Below, one piece after another: positions 7,969 to 13,875 of a stretch of 13,875 bases of DNA (positions are counted from its first letter, which is position 1; each line of letters starts with the position of its first letter). Position numbers and translations under genes: made by a program. The notes beneath the pieces were generated by a model that saw nothing but the letters and a program-made list of their open reading frames with translations, was not told the DNA's origin and ran no database searches. The DNA comes from Pseudomonadota bacterium. Its GTDB lineage: Bacteria; Pseudomonadota; Alphaproteobacteria; Rhizobiales; Xanthobacteraceae. Where the stretch lies: assembly GCA_023392205.1 (NCBI GenBank), contig JAEVZN010000354.1, positions 1 to 13,875 of the forward strand, written 5' to 3'.

Positions 7969-8730
7969 GCAGCCATATTGCACGACCGCCGTTTCCGCGA
8001 CCGCTTGCAAGACTTCGGCGGGTGCGAACATGCCGAAGTCTGCGGCGATGAGCCGGCCTTCGGCCACCTGCTGGCGCAGCCCGGCCATCATGCGTGTCTT
8101 CAGCGAAATCGCATTCTGCAACACATAATCGCGGTTGAGATTCATATGCCGCTCACCCGCGTGAAGTCCGCGCGCCGGATTGTTGTTCTGCGCGCCGGTG
8201 AGCTGGCGGATATACGTGTTGGCGGCTTCAGCGGCGAGCGCGCGATTATCGGCATCGCACAGCACCCAGCCATTCTGCCGGTAGATGCAATCGGCAATGT
8301 CCGCCCAGATCGCGGCGAATTCGGCATCGTCGAACGCCTTCTGCCGCAATCCGGCCTGCGCCGCGACGCGCGACATCGAGCTGGCCGATTGCAGGGACCG
8401 GTACAATTCGCGCGTTTCCATCTGGCCTTTGCCCGCCGATGCAAGCCGGTGCAGCGGCAGGCAGACCTTGAGCAGCGGTGCGGCGTCCGCACGGCCCTTG
8501 CGCCGGTCGGCCATGTCCGGTGACGCCGAGCCGGTGCTGGCGCCCACGGGAATGGCAAGCGCCATGGTGCGCTGATGCGCCTGTTCCAGGAAGGGCGGCT
8601 TGACGATGCCGCTGACGCCGAGCAGGCCGATGCCGAACGCGATCACCGCACCGAGAATGATCGGCAGGGGATTGGGTTGATGCGGCGGTTCGTAGAGCCG
8701 GCGTGAGCGCATTTCCCTGGCGCTTTTCAT
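7954..8730 (-). CDS. Hypothetical membrane-anchored protein, 258 residues
   Basis: I do not recognise this family. A basic N-terminus (KSAREMRSRR) precedes one hydrophobic segment at about residues 22-43 (PLPIILGAVIAFGIGLLGVSGIV), which would put the remaining ~210 residues in the periplasm as a type II anchor or uncleaved signal. The outer part is mostly helical and Ala/Arg/Gln-rich, with regularly placed cysteines (VCLPLHRL, ADCIYRQNGWVLCDADN, QYGCMPRS) that could form disulfides. There is a conserved-looking block around NNPARGLHAGERHMNLNRDYVLQNAIS. ATG 8730 gives the complete anchor; ATG 8712 is an alternative. It is isolated, convergent with the PPOX gene, with 244 bases to the upstream anti-sigma gene's end. 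Envelope location is inferred; function unknown. Confidence 0.8.
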   Translation of the reverse strand: MKSAREMRSRRLYEPPHQPNPLPIILGAVIAFGIGLLGVSGIVKPPFLEQAHQRTMALAIPVGASTGSASPDMADRRKGRADAAPLLKVCLPLHRLASAGKGQMETRELYRSLQSASSMSRVAAQAGLRQKAFDDAEFAAIWADIADCIYRQNGWVLCDADNRALAAEAANTYIRQLTGAQNNNPARGLHAGERHMNLNRDYVLQNAISLKTRMMAGLRQQVAEGRLIAADFGMFAPAEVLQAVAETAVVQYGCMPRS

Positions 8731-8906
8731 GGCAGGCGCTTTCCCGCCAATGCACGCTCATGGCTGCGAATACCAAGATTTCCGCATGCGTTCGCAACCA
8801 TGCCGGCGTCCGTCCATTCATGTACTGAGCGCGTGGTATTCAGGCGCGCATCTATGCGGCCGCACCCTTGCCCATGTCTTAAACCGATTGCAGACACTCC
8901 GGTCTC

Positions 8907-8923
8907 TCACGCATGGCGCGTGA
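8907..8923 (-). terminator. Hairpin in the spacer downstream of the anti-sigma gene
   Basis: TCACGC and GCGTGA form a perfect 6-bp stem with a 5-base loop, 52 bases past the stop of the anti-sigma gene. The rest of the 8731-8974 spacer holds no gene I can support. No T-run follows on the minus strand. Confidence 0.3.
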
Positions 8924-8974
8924 TGCATCCATAATGCAGGATGAAGGCATTCGATAAAACTTGAACGGAAGCGC

Positions 8975-9703
8975 TTACAGCGTGCGCGCCGTCGTGCCCT
9001 TGTAAAGGATCGGCCCCGTCGGGCGTCCGATCGGGGAACCGCCAGCCGGTTCCAGTGTGATCTCGAACAACTGGTTCTCGCCGGTCGGTGGCAGCTCTTC
9101 AAGATTGAGAATCGTTGTGCGGGCACGATCGATCAGCCCGACCGAGCGCGGGCCGACCTCGCGATCCCATAATGTCCAGATTTCCAATGCCCGTCCCGGC
9201 GGCACATTGATTTCGGCGAGTGGGATCATTTCGACGCGGCCATCGGCGAAGGCGTTGACCACGGCGCCGGCCTCGCGCGAGGCATCGTCGACGAGGATGG
9301 CGACATAAACCGGCTTGCGGGCGGCTTCATCGCGGGCGAATTGCACGGCCAGCAACGTGGTCACAGCAAAAAGCGCCGCCAGCACCGATGCGAAGGCCGT
9401 GGCCGTGCGCCAGGCAGTCAGGCTCTGCCAGACACCTTGCCAGCGTGAGGGCATAGCGTCTGACGCAGCTGCGGCCGGTGTGCGGGTCGCATTATGGATG
9501 CGCTGCCACACCTCCTCGTCGAGCGGCAGTAACTCTGCAGAATCGTCCAGTTCCGACAGCCGCACCCGCCAGAGTTCGACCTCGCGCGCGAAGGCGTGGT
9601 CGCGGGCCATGCGCCGTTCCGCCTCGGCCTGCGCGCCGGGATCGAGAAGACCCGCAACATATTCAGCAGCGCGCGCGCGATCGTCGTCGTCGGACATCGT
9701 CAT
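8975..9703 (-). CDS. RskA-like membrane anti-sigma factor
   Basis: A 242-residue single-pass regulator that would hold the adjacent ECF sigma factor inactive at the membrane. The N-terminal cytosolic anti-sigma helix bundle is seen in EYVAGLLDPGAQAEAERRMA and REVELWRVRLSEL. A transmembrane helix follows at about residues 100-123 (TATAFASVLAALFAVTTLLAV), then a periplasmic RskA domain (VYVAILVDD, PPGRALEIWTLWD, FEITLEPAGGSPIGRPTGP). It has no zinc-binding HxxxCxxC motif and no cysteines, so it is unlikely to be a ZAS-type redox sensor. The start at 9703 is preferred because its ATG overlaps the sigma stop as ATGA, with GGAG upstream, implying translational coupling; ATGs at 9712 and 9697 are alternatives. 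Release of sigma by regulated proteolysis is known for RskA and inferred here. Confidence 0.93.
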   Translation of the reverse strand: MTMSDDDDRARAAEYVAGLLDPGAQAEAERRMARDHAFAREVELWRVRLSELDDSAELLPLDEEVWQRIHNATRTPAAAASDAMPSRWQGVWQSLTAWRTATAFASVLAALFAVTTLLAVQFARDEAARKPVYVAILVDDASREAGAVVNAFADGRVEMIPLAEINVPPGRALEIWTLWDREVGPRSVGLIDRARTTILNLEELPPTGENQLFEITLEPAGGSPIGRPTGPILYKGTTARTL

Positions 9704-10272
9704 CCCATGCACTCCTGCAGGGAGAGAAGGCCGCGCCGGGTCCAGCTTTTGACCGTCCCGAGCGGCACGCCGAGCTTGCCGGCCAGTTCGCCGTGACTGA
9801 GGCCATGCGCATAGGCGAGGATCACGGCCTTGCGCCGCTTGATGTCGAGTTGCTCAAGGCAGCGCCGCAACGCGCTCATTTCCGGCAATTTGGTCAATGC
9901 CGTTTCGTCCGGCATATCCGGATAGCCGTCGCCATCGTCAAGCGGCAGCCTGGATTCGTCGCGCAGCACGGTCAGCGCGCGGTTGCGCAAGACCGCATAG
10001 ATCCAGGTGCGGCCGCTGCCGCGGGCGGGATCGAAACTTCTTGCGCCGCGCCAGACGCGCACAAAGGCGTCCTGTACGGTCTCTTCCGCGAGATCGCGCC
10101 GGCGCAGGATGCGATATGCCACCCCGGCCATGCGGGCTGCCTCCAGATCGTAGATGACGCGCAGCGCCGTGCGATCGCCGCGCGCACAGCGGGCGAGCGC
10201 GGCCGTGATCTGCGCATCGCGCGAAAGATCGCGGGAGGACATGTCGCTGGAGGAGGCACCAAGGGCGGACAT
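9700..10272 (-). CDS. ECF RNA polymerase sigma factor (SigK-like)
   Basis: A 190-residue sigma-70-family factor with only regions 2 and 4. Region 2 is about 22-92 (ARGDRTALRVIYDLEAARM, AEETVQDAFVRVWRGARSFD, GRTWIYAVLRNRAL), covering core binding and -10 recognition. Region 4 is about 130-185 (LEQLDIKRRKAVILAYAHGL, GELAGKLGVPLGTVKSWTRR), the -35 helix-turn-helix. The partner anti-sigma factor is RskA-like, which places it with SigK-type ECFs. The ATG at 10272 is the first in frame; 10242 is possible, and neither has a strong Shine-Dalgarno. It is divergent from the DUF4394 gene across a spacer with mirrored promoter motifs, so autoregulation is likely. Confidence 0.95.
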   Translation of the reverse strand: MSALGASSSDMSSRDLSRDAQITAALARCARGDRTALRVIYDLEAARMAGVAYRILRRRDLAEETVQDAFVRVWRGARSFDPARGSGRTWIYAVLRNRALTVLRDESRLPLDDGDGYPDMPDETALTKLPEMSALRRCLEQLDIKRRKAVILAYAHGLSHGELAGKLGVPLGTVKSWTRRGLLSLQECMG

Positions 10273-10336
10273 TGCGGGACCGGATGTTCGTTCCTCGTTC
10301 CTATAGCAGCCGGCCTCACGCCGTTACGAGAGCGAT

Positions 10337-10362
10337 TACCCAGGCCTTGCGGCATTTGGATG
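10337..10362 (-). promoter_or_regulatory. Predicted ECF promoter of the sigma/anti-sigma operon
   Basis: Read on the minus strand: CATCC (10362-10358), 15 bases, TGGGTA (10342-10337). Transcription would start near 10330, about 58 bases before the sigma start codon. The same arrangement, with identical spacing, faces the opposite way at 10397-10422. From memory, mycobacterial SigK promoters carry CCATCC and a -10 about 15 bases later, so the -35-like core and spacing agree with a SigK-type factor. This is inferred from one pair of sites. Confidence 0.6.
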
Positions 10363-10406
10363 CAGGGAACCGCAAAAAAATTTTTTCCGGCCGCTGCATC
10401 CAAATG
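10353..10406. repeat. Large dyad with central A/T tract in the divergent spacer
   Basis: CATTTGGATGCAG (10353-10365) and its exact complement CTGCATCCAAATG (10394-10406) form a 13-bp perfect inverted repeat. Between the arms lies A7T6 (10374-10386), nearly on the dyad axis. The arms contain the two outward-facing promoter cores, and the A/T tract sits 10-12 bases upstream of each, where a shared UP element would lie. Confidence 0.92.
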
Positions 10407-10422
10407 GCGGCGCGGGCGAGTA
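10397..10422 (+). promoter_or_regulatory. Predicted ECF promoter of the DUF4394 gene
   Basis: CATCC (10397-10401), 15 bases, CGAGTA (10417-10422), facing the DUF4394 gene. Transcription would start near 10429, giving a leader of about 40 bases that begins with a small ACCCG/CGGGT hairpin (10434-10447) and then AGGAG. It mirrors the predicted promoter for the sigma operon, which suggests that both are read by the same sigma factor. Confidence 0.6.
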
Positions 10423-10469
10423 CCCGCTGCATGACCCGCCCCCGGGTTGTCCTGAACAGGAGTGGAATC

Positions 10470-11246
10470 ATGACATATAAAACATTGCTGGCCGCGACCG
10501 CTGCATTCGCCTTTTCTGCCGCCGCCGCGCAAGCGGCCCAGGTCGCGGCCCTGATCGGAAACGACACCATCGCTATTGTCGACACCGATGCCAAGAAGGT
10601 GACGAAGACCATGAAGGTCAGCGGCGTCAGCGGCAGCATTGTCGGGATCGACGTGCGCCCGGCCGACAACATGCTCTATGCGCTGGCGGCCGATGGCACC
10701 GTTTACACAATTGCCATGGACGGCAAGGCGACCATGAAATCCAAGCTCGAGACCATGCTGAAGCCCGGTGTCATGGCGACCGTCGACTTCAACCCGGCCG
10801 CCGACCGTCTGCGGGTGATGGGCAGCGATGGCACGAGCCTGCGCGTCAATGTCGATGACGGCAAGGTGATCACCGACGGAAGCCACAAATTTGCCGACAG
10901 CGATGCCGCCAAAGGCAAGACCCCGCGCATCGCGGCCGGCGCCTATACCAATTCGGTGAAGGGCACCAAGTCGACCGACCTGTACAATATCGATCTTGCG
11001 ACCGGCGCGCTGGTGAAGCAGGTGCCGCCGAATGACGGCGTGCTGAACACCGTAGGCTCGCTCGGCGTGACGCCGAAGACCGTGGCCTTCGACATCTGGT
11101 CGGACGGCACCAAGAACGAAGCCTGGGCGATGACCGGCGCCGACCTGTGGTCGGTCGATCTGAAGACCGGCAAGGCCACCAAGGCTGCCACCATCGAGGG
11201 CGTGAAAGGCGAGGTCAGCGATATCGCGATCCTGCCGGCGATGTAA
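10470..11246 (+). CDS. Secreted DUF4394 domain protein
   Basis: A 258-residue exported protein. The signal peptide spans residues 1-22 (hydrophobic core LLAATAAFAFSAAAA, likely cleavage after AQA). The mature part is one DUF4394 domain of repeated beta-strand units like propeller blades: IVGIDVRPADNMLYALAADG, VDFNPAADRLRVMGSDGTSL, AYTNSVKGTKSTDLYNIDLA, VAFDIWSDGTKNEAWAM and LWSVDLKTGKAT. It has no cysteine and no recognisable catalytic motif. The biochemical role of the family is not established as far as I know. The start at 10470 is chosen because ACAGGAG lies at good spacing and the signal peptide begins there; the open frame extending back to 10272 crosses the promoter dyad. It is divergent from the sigma/anti-sigma pair and probably a regulon member. 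Confidence 0.93.
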   Translation: MTYKTLLAATAAFAFSAAAAQAAQVAALIGNDTIAIVDTDAKKVTKTMKVSGVSGSIVGIDVRPADNMLYALAADGTVYTIAMDGKATMKSKLETMLKPGVMATVDFNPAADRLRVMGSDGTSLRVNVDDGKVITDGSHKFADSDAAKGKTPRIAAGAYTNSVKGTKSTDLYNIDLATGALVKQVPPNDGVLNTVGSLGVTPKTVAFDIWSDGTKNEAWAMTGADLWSVDLKTGKATKAATIEGVKGEVSDIAILPAM

Positions 11247-11315
11247 CGCCCGCACCGAGCCTCGCTCGCGGACGTTCACCCCCCACGGTGCGGCCGCGGG
11301 TCATGAGGAGGCTGA

Positions 11316-11348
11316 GCCGCCGCGACCCACTTGCTGGGCCGCGGCGGC
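11316..11348. terminator. Strong hairpin between convergent genes
   Basis: GCCGCCGCG (11316-11324) pairs perfectly with CGCGGCGGC (11340-11348). Inside, CCCA pairs with TGGG around a CTTGC loop after one A-C mismatch, for about 13 paired bases. It lies between the ends of the DUF4394 gene and the alpha/beta hydrolase, 6 bases past the latter's stop. No T-run is present, so it may act as a bidirectional 3'-end hairpin rather than a classic terminator. Confidence 0.6.
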
Positions 11349-11354
11349 GAAGCG

Positions 11355-12149
11355 TCATGCCTCGCCGAGCATCTCCGCCAGTTCATCGGGCATGTCGATC
11401 ATCGCGTCGTGTCCGCAGGGCAATTGGCGCAGATTCCAGCCCTGATCGTTGCGCAATTTCGCCATCGCCGCATCGAAGCCCGGCGCCTTGAAGCCGGTGG
11501 CGCGGATATAGGTCTTGCGCGCAATGCGTTCGCGCGCGCCGGTCAGCGTCAGCGGTTCGACATAGGTGCCGATGGGCTGCGGCGTGCATTTGCTGTCGAC
11601 GAAGGCGCGGTCCTTTTCATTGACGTTGAAATAGGACGCCGGCGCCGGCGCCATGCCGAGTTGCCCGCGCTTTTGCGCGTCGATGATGGATTGCTTCAGG
11701 CGGTCCGACGAGATCGAGAAGATCGACTGGCCGTTATCCGGCATGAACGCATCGAGAAACACGATCGAGGCGATGGCGGTATGCGCCCGCTCGGCGATTC
11801 CCGAAATGACGAAGCCCGCATAGGAGTGTCCGACCAGCACCACGTTGGTCAGATCCTCGAAGCGGATCAGGCTGACGATGTCGGTGATATGGGTGGAGAC
11901 ATTGACCCGGTTGGTGAGCAGATGCGCGCGGTCGGCAAGGCCGGTCAGTGAGGGCGCATAGACCTTGTGGCCGCGCCGTTCCAGCCGGTCCGACACACGC
12001 CGCCAGCACCAGCCGCCATGCCAGGCGCCATGCACCAGCACGAAAGTCCGCGCCTCGCCCTGCGCCATTGCGGGCGCGGCCATTGCGGCGCTGGCCGCGG
12101 CGCTGCCGGCGAGGACATTGCGGCGGGTGAGGGGCTTAAGGCCGCGCAT
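11355..12149 (-). CDS. Tat-exported alpha/beta hydrolase
   Basis: A 264-residue esterase-like protein. Residues 1-29 are a twin-arginine signal (LTRRNVLAG, Ala-rich core, likely cleavage after AMA), implying export after folding. The core follows the hydroxynitrile lyase/plant-esterase-like branch: FVLVHGAWHGGWCWRRV with the oxyanion-loop HG at 40-41, APSLTGL, nucleophile elbow GHSYAG with Ser109, FLDAFMPDNG with D133, and catalytic His247 in CGHDAMIDMP. The aspartate usually found before the final helix region is replaced by Phe in ATGFKAPGF, so the acid may come from D133 or elsewhere. Substrate unknown. It converges on the DUF4394 gene and stands as its own unit. Confidence 0.93.
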   Translation of the reverse strand: MRGLKPLTRRNVLAGSAAASAAMAAPAMAQGEARTFVLVHGAWHGGWCWRRVSDRLERRGHKVYAPSLTGLADRAHLLTNRVNVSTHITDIVSLIRFEDLTNVVLVGHSYAGFVISGIAERAHTAIASIVFLDAFMPDNGQSIFSISSDRLKQSIIDAQKRGQLGMAPAPASYFNVNEKDRAFVDSKCTPQPIGTYVEPLTLTGARERIARKTYIRATGFKAPGFDAAMAKLRNDQGWNLRQLPCGHDAMIDMPDELAEMLGEA

Positions 12150-12310
12150 CGTGGCGCAGAATAAGCACGCTGTGTCTCGCCGGGCGGGCGGGGTTAACTC
12201 GGGTTGTCATAATGGCGTCCGGTCAGCCAGCGATTCGTTGCGGTGTCGGCAGACGCTAACGCAGGTGGCGCAGGGATGGAAACCTCGCTGGCGCGGCGAG
12301 GGCGCCGGGC

Positions 12311-12568
12311 TCAAGCCCGCTGGCGTTTCCATTCCTTCTCTGGAAGCTTGGCGCCGGCGCGCCGGATCGACTTGATCTGCAGCGGGATCATCCCGGCCTT
12401 CTCGGCAATGTCGCGGTCCTGCTGCTCGATGATGACCCGGGCCGGATCGTCGCCGTCAAGCCCGCCCAGGGCCTCCGCCGGCACACGGCGATTGGAGCGC
12501 TGGCTGCCGTCCTCGTAGACGACATCGAACAGCACGAATTCGGTTTTCTTGGTCGGTTTGCGCGCCAT
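12311..12568 (-). CDS. Small conserved hypothetical protein, 85 residues
   Basis: A short basic soluble protein, KPTKKTEFVLFDVVYEDGSQ then RSNRRVPAEALGGLDGDDPA, followed by a helix EQQDRDIAEKAG and a Lys/Arg-rich tail. I recall closely similar proteins of this length being widely conserved but uncharacterised in Hyphomicrobiales; no function is known to me. The pattern of beta strands, an acidic turn and a charged tail does not match a domain I can name. GAAGGGA lies at normal spacing before the ATG, which supports this start. A small CGGGC/GCCCG hairpin (12306-12319) overlaps its stop. It is in the same orientation as the hydrolase, 161 bases away, and its own promoter is not obvious. Confidence 0.85.
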   Translation of the reverse strand: MARKPTKKTEFVLFDVVYEDGSQRSNRRVPAEALGGLDGDDPARVIIEQQDRDIAEKAGMIPLQIKSIRRAGAKLPEKEWKRQRA

Positions 12569-12896
12569 TGTCTTGTCCCTTCAAAGTTCATCCGGTGCGG
12601 CCCGCGCCCCGGACGATGTGTGGCGGACCCGAAAGGCCGCCCGCGCCTTGTTCTGGCGCGCGCTCCGGTCAGGCGCTGTGGGCAGATTGCGGTCGCAGGC
12701 CCCGCTCGCGGGCCGCTGCACGCTTCTGGACGCTATATGCGCAGCCGGAGCGGATCGGGCAACCACCGACAGACGGGAACATGCACGGCATTCGCCCGGC
12801 TCATGGATGCCGGCCGCGATCATGCGTGCAATCTCCGTTGACTACACTTTATACGTGTATATGATCGCGACATTCAATCCTTGGGAGAGGTATGTC
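12569..12896. other. Non-coding stretch with one promoter
   Basis: A 328-base spacer between divergent genes. Short open frames exist on both strands, but none has a ribosome-binding site or a protein-like composition (they are Arg/Pro/Ser/Cys-rich, as expected from GC-rich non-coding sequence). The last 60 bases are much more AT-rich and hold the promoter of the 88-residue gene. I see no RNA gene in the rest. Confidence 0.6.
12838..12865 (+). promoter_or_regulatory. Near-consensus sigma-70 promoter of the 88-residue gene
   Basis: TTGACT (12838-12843), 16 bases, TATGAT (12860-12865), in an AT-rich island within GC-rich sequence. Transcription would start about 12872, 25 bases before the ATG. 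The spacer contains an imperfect palindrome (TATACGTGTATA) and an ACAC/GTGT pair that could be an operator. Confidence 0.7.
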
Positions 12897-13163
12897 ATGG
12901 CCCTGACTGCCGAAAGCGCCGCCGCCCGGATCATGGCGGGCTATAACGAAGCCCTGACGGCTCCGGGAACCGCAACCGCCCGCACGGCGACCGCGGGCGC
13001 TGTCCCGGCGGATTTCTGCAAATTGTGGCCGCAGGCCAAGCCGATCCTGGAATTGCTGTCCGGCATCGCCGTGCTCATTCCCGGACTGGGCGCAGCCGCC
13101 GGCGGCATCCTGCGCGGCCTGATCGCGCTCGGCGACCAGATCGCCAAGGATATCTGCAAGTAG
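12897..13163 (+). CDS. Unrecognised small hydrophobic polypeptide, 88 residues
   Basis: An 88-residue product with a polar, Ala/Thr-rich N-terminal part (residues 1-38) followed by a compact C-terminal region: FCKLWPQAKPI, the hydrophobic helix LELLSGIAVLIPGLG, AAAGGILRGLIALG, and the tail DQIAKDICK. Two cysteines (C41 and C87) bracket the hydrophobic part and could form a disulfide. The Gly/Ala/Leu/Ile-rich amphipathic C-terminus looks membrane-active, as in some bacteriocins or small membrane peptides, but I recognise no family. The start at 12897 is set by GGGAGAGG at 6 bases and by the promoter just upstream; the open frame running back to 12549 is not coding. It converges on an ABC exporter gene, 7 bases apart. 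Confidence 0.72.
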   Translation: MALTAESAAARIMAGYNEALTAPGTATARTATAGAVPADFCKLWPQAKPILELLSGIAVLIPGLGAAAGGILRGLIALGDQIAKDICK

Positions 13164-13170
13164 GGCAGCT

Positions 13171-13875
13171 TCACTCCGCCGCCTGCAAATCCGGCGCGTC
13201 GATGAAGCCGCCGGACTGGCGCTGCCACAGCGACGCATAATGTCCGCCCGCCGCCAGCAGATCGGCATGCGTGCCCTGTTCGACGATGCGGCCCTTGTCG
13301 AGGATCACCAGCCGGTCCATGCGCGCGATGGTCGAGAGGCGGTGCGCGATGGCGATCACGGTCTTGCCTTCCATCAGCTCGTCGAGGCTCGACTGGATCG
13401 CCGCTTCCACCTCCGAATCGAGCGCCGAGGTGGCCTCGTCGAGGACAAGGATCGGCGCGTTCTTGAGTACCACGCGTGCGATGGCGACGCGCTGGCGCTG
13501 GCCGCCGGACAGTTTCACGCCGCGCTCGCCGACCTGCGCGTCATAGCCGCGGCGGCCCTTCCAGTCTTCGAGGCCGAGAATGAATTCATGCGCGCGCGCG
13601 GCCTTCGCCGCCGCCACGATGGCATCGTGGCTGGCCGAGGGCAGGCCGTAGCGGATGTTGTCGCGGATCGAGCGGTGCAGCAGCGAGGTGTCCTGCGTCA
13701 CCACGGAAATTTGCGTGCGCAAGGATTCCTGCGTCACCTGCGAGATGTCCTGCCCGTCGATCAGGATGAGGCCGTCCTCCAGTTCGAAGAAGCGCAGTAG
13801 CACATTGACCAGTGTCGACTTGCCGGCGCCGGAGCGGCCGACCAGGCCGATCTTCTCGGCCGGATTCACGGTGAG
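13171..13875 (-). CDS. ABC exporter, C-terminal ATPase domain (N-terminus beyond window)
   Basis: The last 234 residues of an ABC transporter ATPase domain of the MsbA/multidrug exporter type; the frame runs on past the right edge, where a fused transmembrane domain is expected. Visible motifs in order: Walker A GRSGAGKS, D-loop-proximal strand region LILIDGQDISQVTQESLR, Q-loop VVTQDTSLLHRSIRDNI, signature LSGGQRQR, Walker B ILVLDEATSALDS, and H-loop AIAHRLSTIARMD. The LHRSIRDNIRYG and RIVEQGTHADLLA segments are typical of lipid A/lipid and multidrug exporters. All catalytic residues seem intact. Substrate cannot be told from this domain. It converges on the 88-residue gene. Confidence 0.95.
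   Translation of the reverse strand, partial: LTVNPAEKIGLVGRSGAGKSTLVNVLLRFFELEDGLILIDGQDISQVTQESLRTQISVVTQDTSLLHRSIRDNIRYGLPSASHDAIVAAAKAARAHEFILGLEDWKGRRGYDAQVGERGVKLSGGQRQRVAIARVVLKNAPILVLDEATSALDSEVEAAIQSSLDELMEGKTVIAIAHRLSTIARMDRLVILDKGRIVEQGTHADLLAAGGHYASLWQRQSGGFIDAPDLQAAE

Noticed and set aside
10353..10406. Reading the big dyad as an intrinsic terminator
   Set aside because: It lies between two divergent start codons, with no gene ending into it; outward promoter motifs explain it better.
10272..10469. In-frame upstream extension of the DUF4394 gene
   Set aside because: It would put the promoter dyad inside coding sequence and bury the signal peptide; a strong ribosome-binding site is present at 10470.
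9972..11279. 435-codon open frame on the minus strand
   Set aside because: Antisense to the DUF4394 gene, crosses the promoter dyad and overlaps the sigma factor in another frame; composition is shadow-like.
12569..12837. Possible small RNA or peptide in the GC-rich part of the spacer
   Set aside because: Only short GC-rich stems such as CCCGC/GCGGG near 12699-12711, no promoter-terminator pair, and no credible ribosome-binding site.
12549..12896. In-frame upstream extension of the 88-residue gene
   Set aside because: Arg/Cys-rich, no ribosome-binding site, overlaps the start of the 85-residue gene, and contains the sigma-70 promoter.
1..13875. CRISPR arrays, tRNA/rRNA genes, transposons, prophage or toxin-antitoxin pairs
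   Set aside because: No regularly spaced repeats, cloverleaf-like sequence, transposase or integrase motif, or typical toxin/antitoxin pair was seen by reading both strands.

Overview
This is a GC-rich chromosomal window from an alphaproteobacterium. The class is inferred from four things: a UvrB with a long, basic, proline-rich N-terminal extension; a short 85-residue protein of a type I associate with Hyphomicrobiales and relatives; a SigK/RskA-type sigma/anti-sigma pair beside a DUF4394 protein; and codon use strongly biased to G/C at third positions. I cannot fix the order or genus. I see no tRNA, rRNA, CRISPR array, transposase or phage gene. Gene order looks like ordinary chromosomal housekeeping and accessory content.

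Layout, left to right. Positions 1-3592 (minus strand) hold an AraC-type regulator followed by uvrB, which runs off the left edge before its stop. Divergent from the regulator are a secreted carboxymuconolactone-decarboxylase-like protein and a short-chain dehydrogenase, in a probable two-gene operon that the regulator may control. Next come an unrecognised 160-residue protein, a cytosolic diguanylate cyclase with two tandem homologous PAS-like sensor units, and a PPOX-type flavoprotein. A membrane-anchored protein of unknown function converges on the flavoprotein.

The central part (8975-11246) is a compact regulatory module. An ECF sigma factor and its RskA-like membrane anti-sigma factor overlap by ATGA, and a secreted DUF4394 protein is divergently transcribed. 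The 197-base divergent spacer contains a large dyad that carries the same promoter-like pair (CATCC, 15 bases, yGrGTA) facing outward on each strand, with a shared A/T tract between them. This is the most interesting signal in the window: it suggests that the sigma factor drives both its own operon and the DUF4394 gene from mirror-image promoters.

On the right are a Tat-exported alpha/beta hydrolase (convergent with the DUF4394 gene across a strong hairpin), the 85-residue conserved protein, an unrecognised 88-residue hydrophobic glycine-rich polypeptide behind a near-consensus sigma-70 promoter, and the C-terminal ATPase domain of an MsbA-like ABC exporter that runs off the right edge. The 88-residue gene and the exporter converge with only 7 bases between stop codons.
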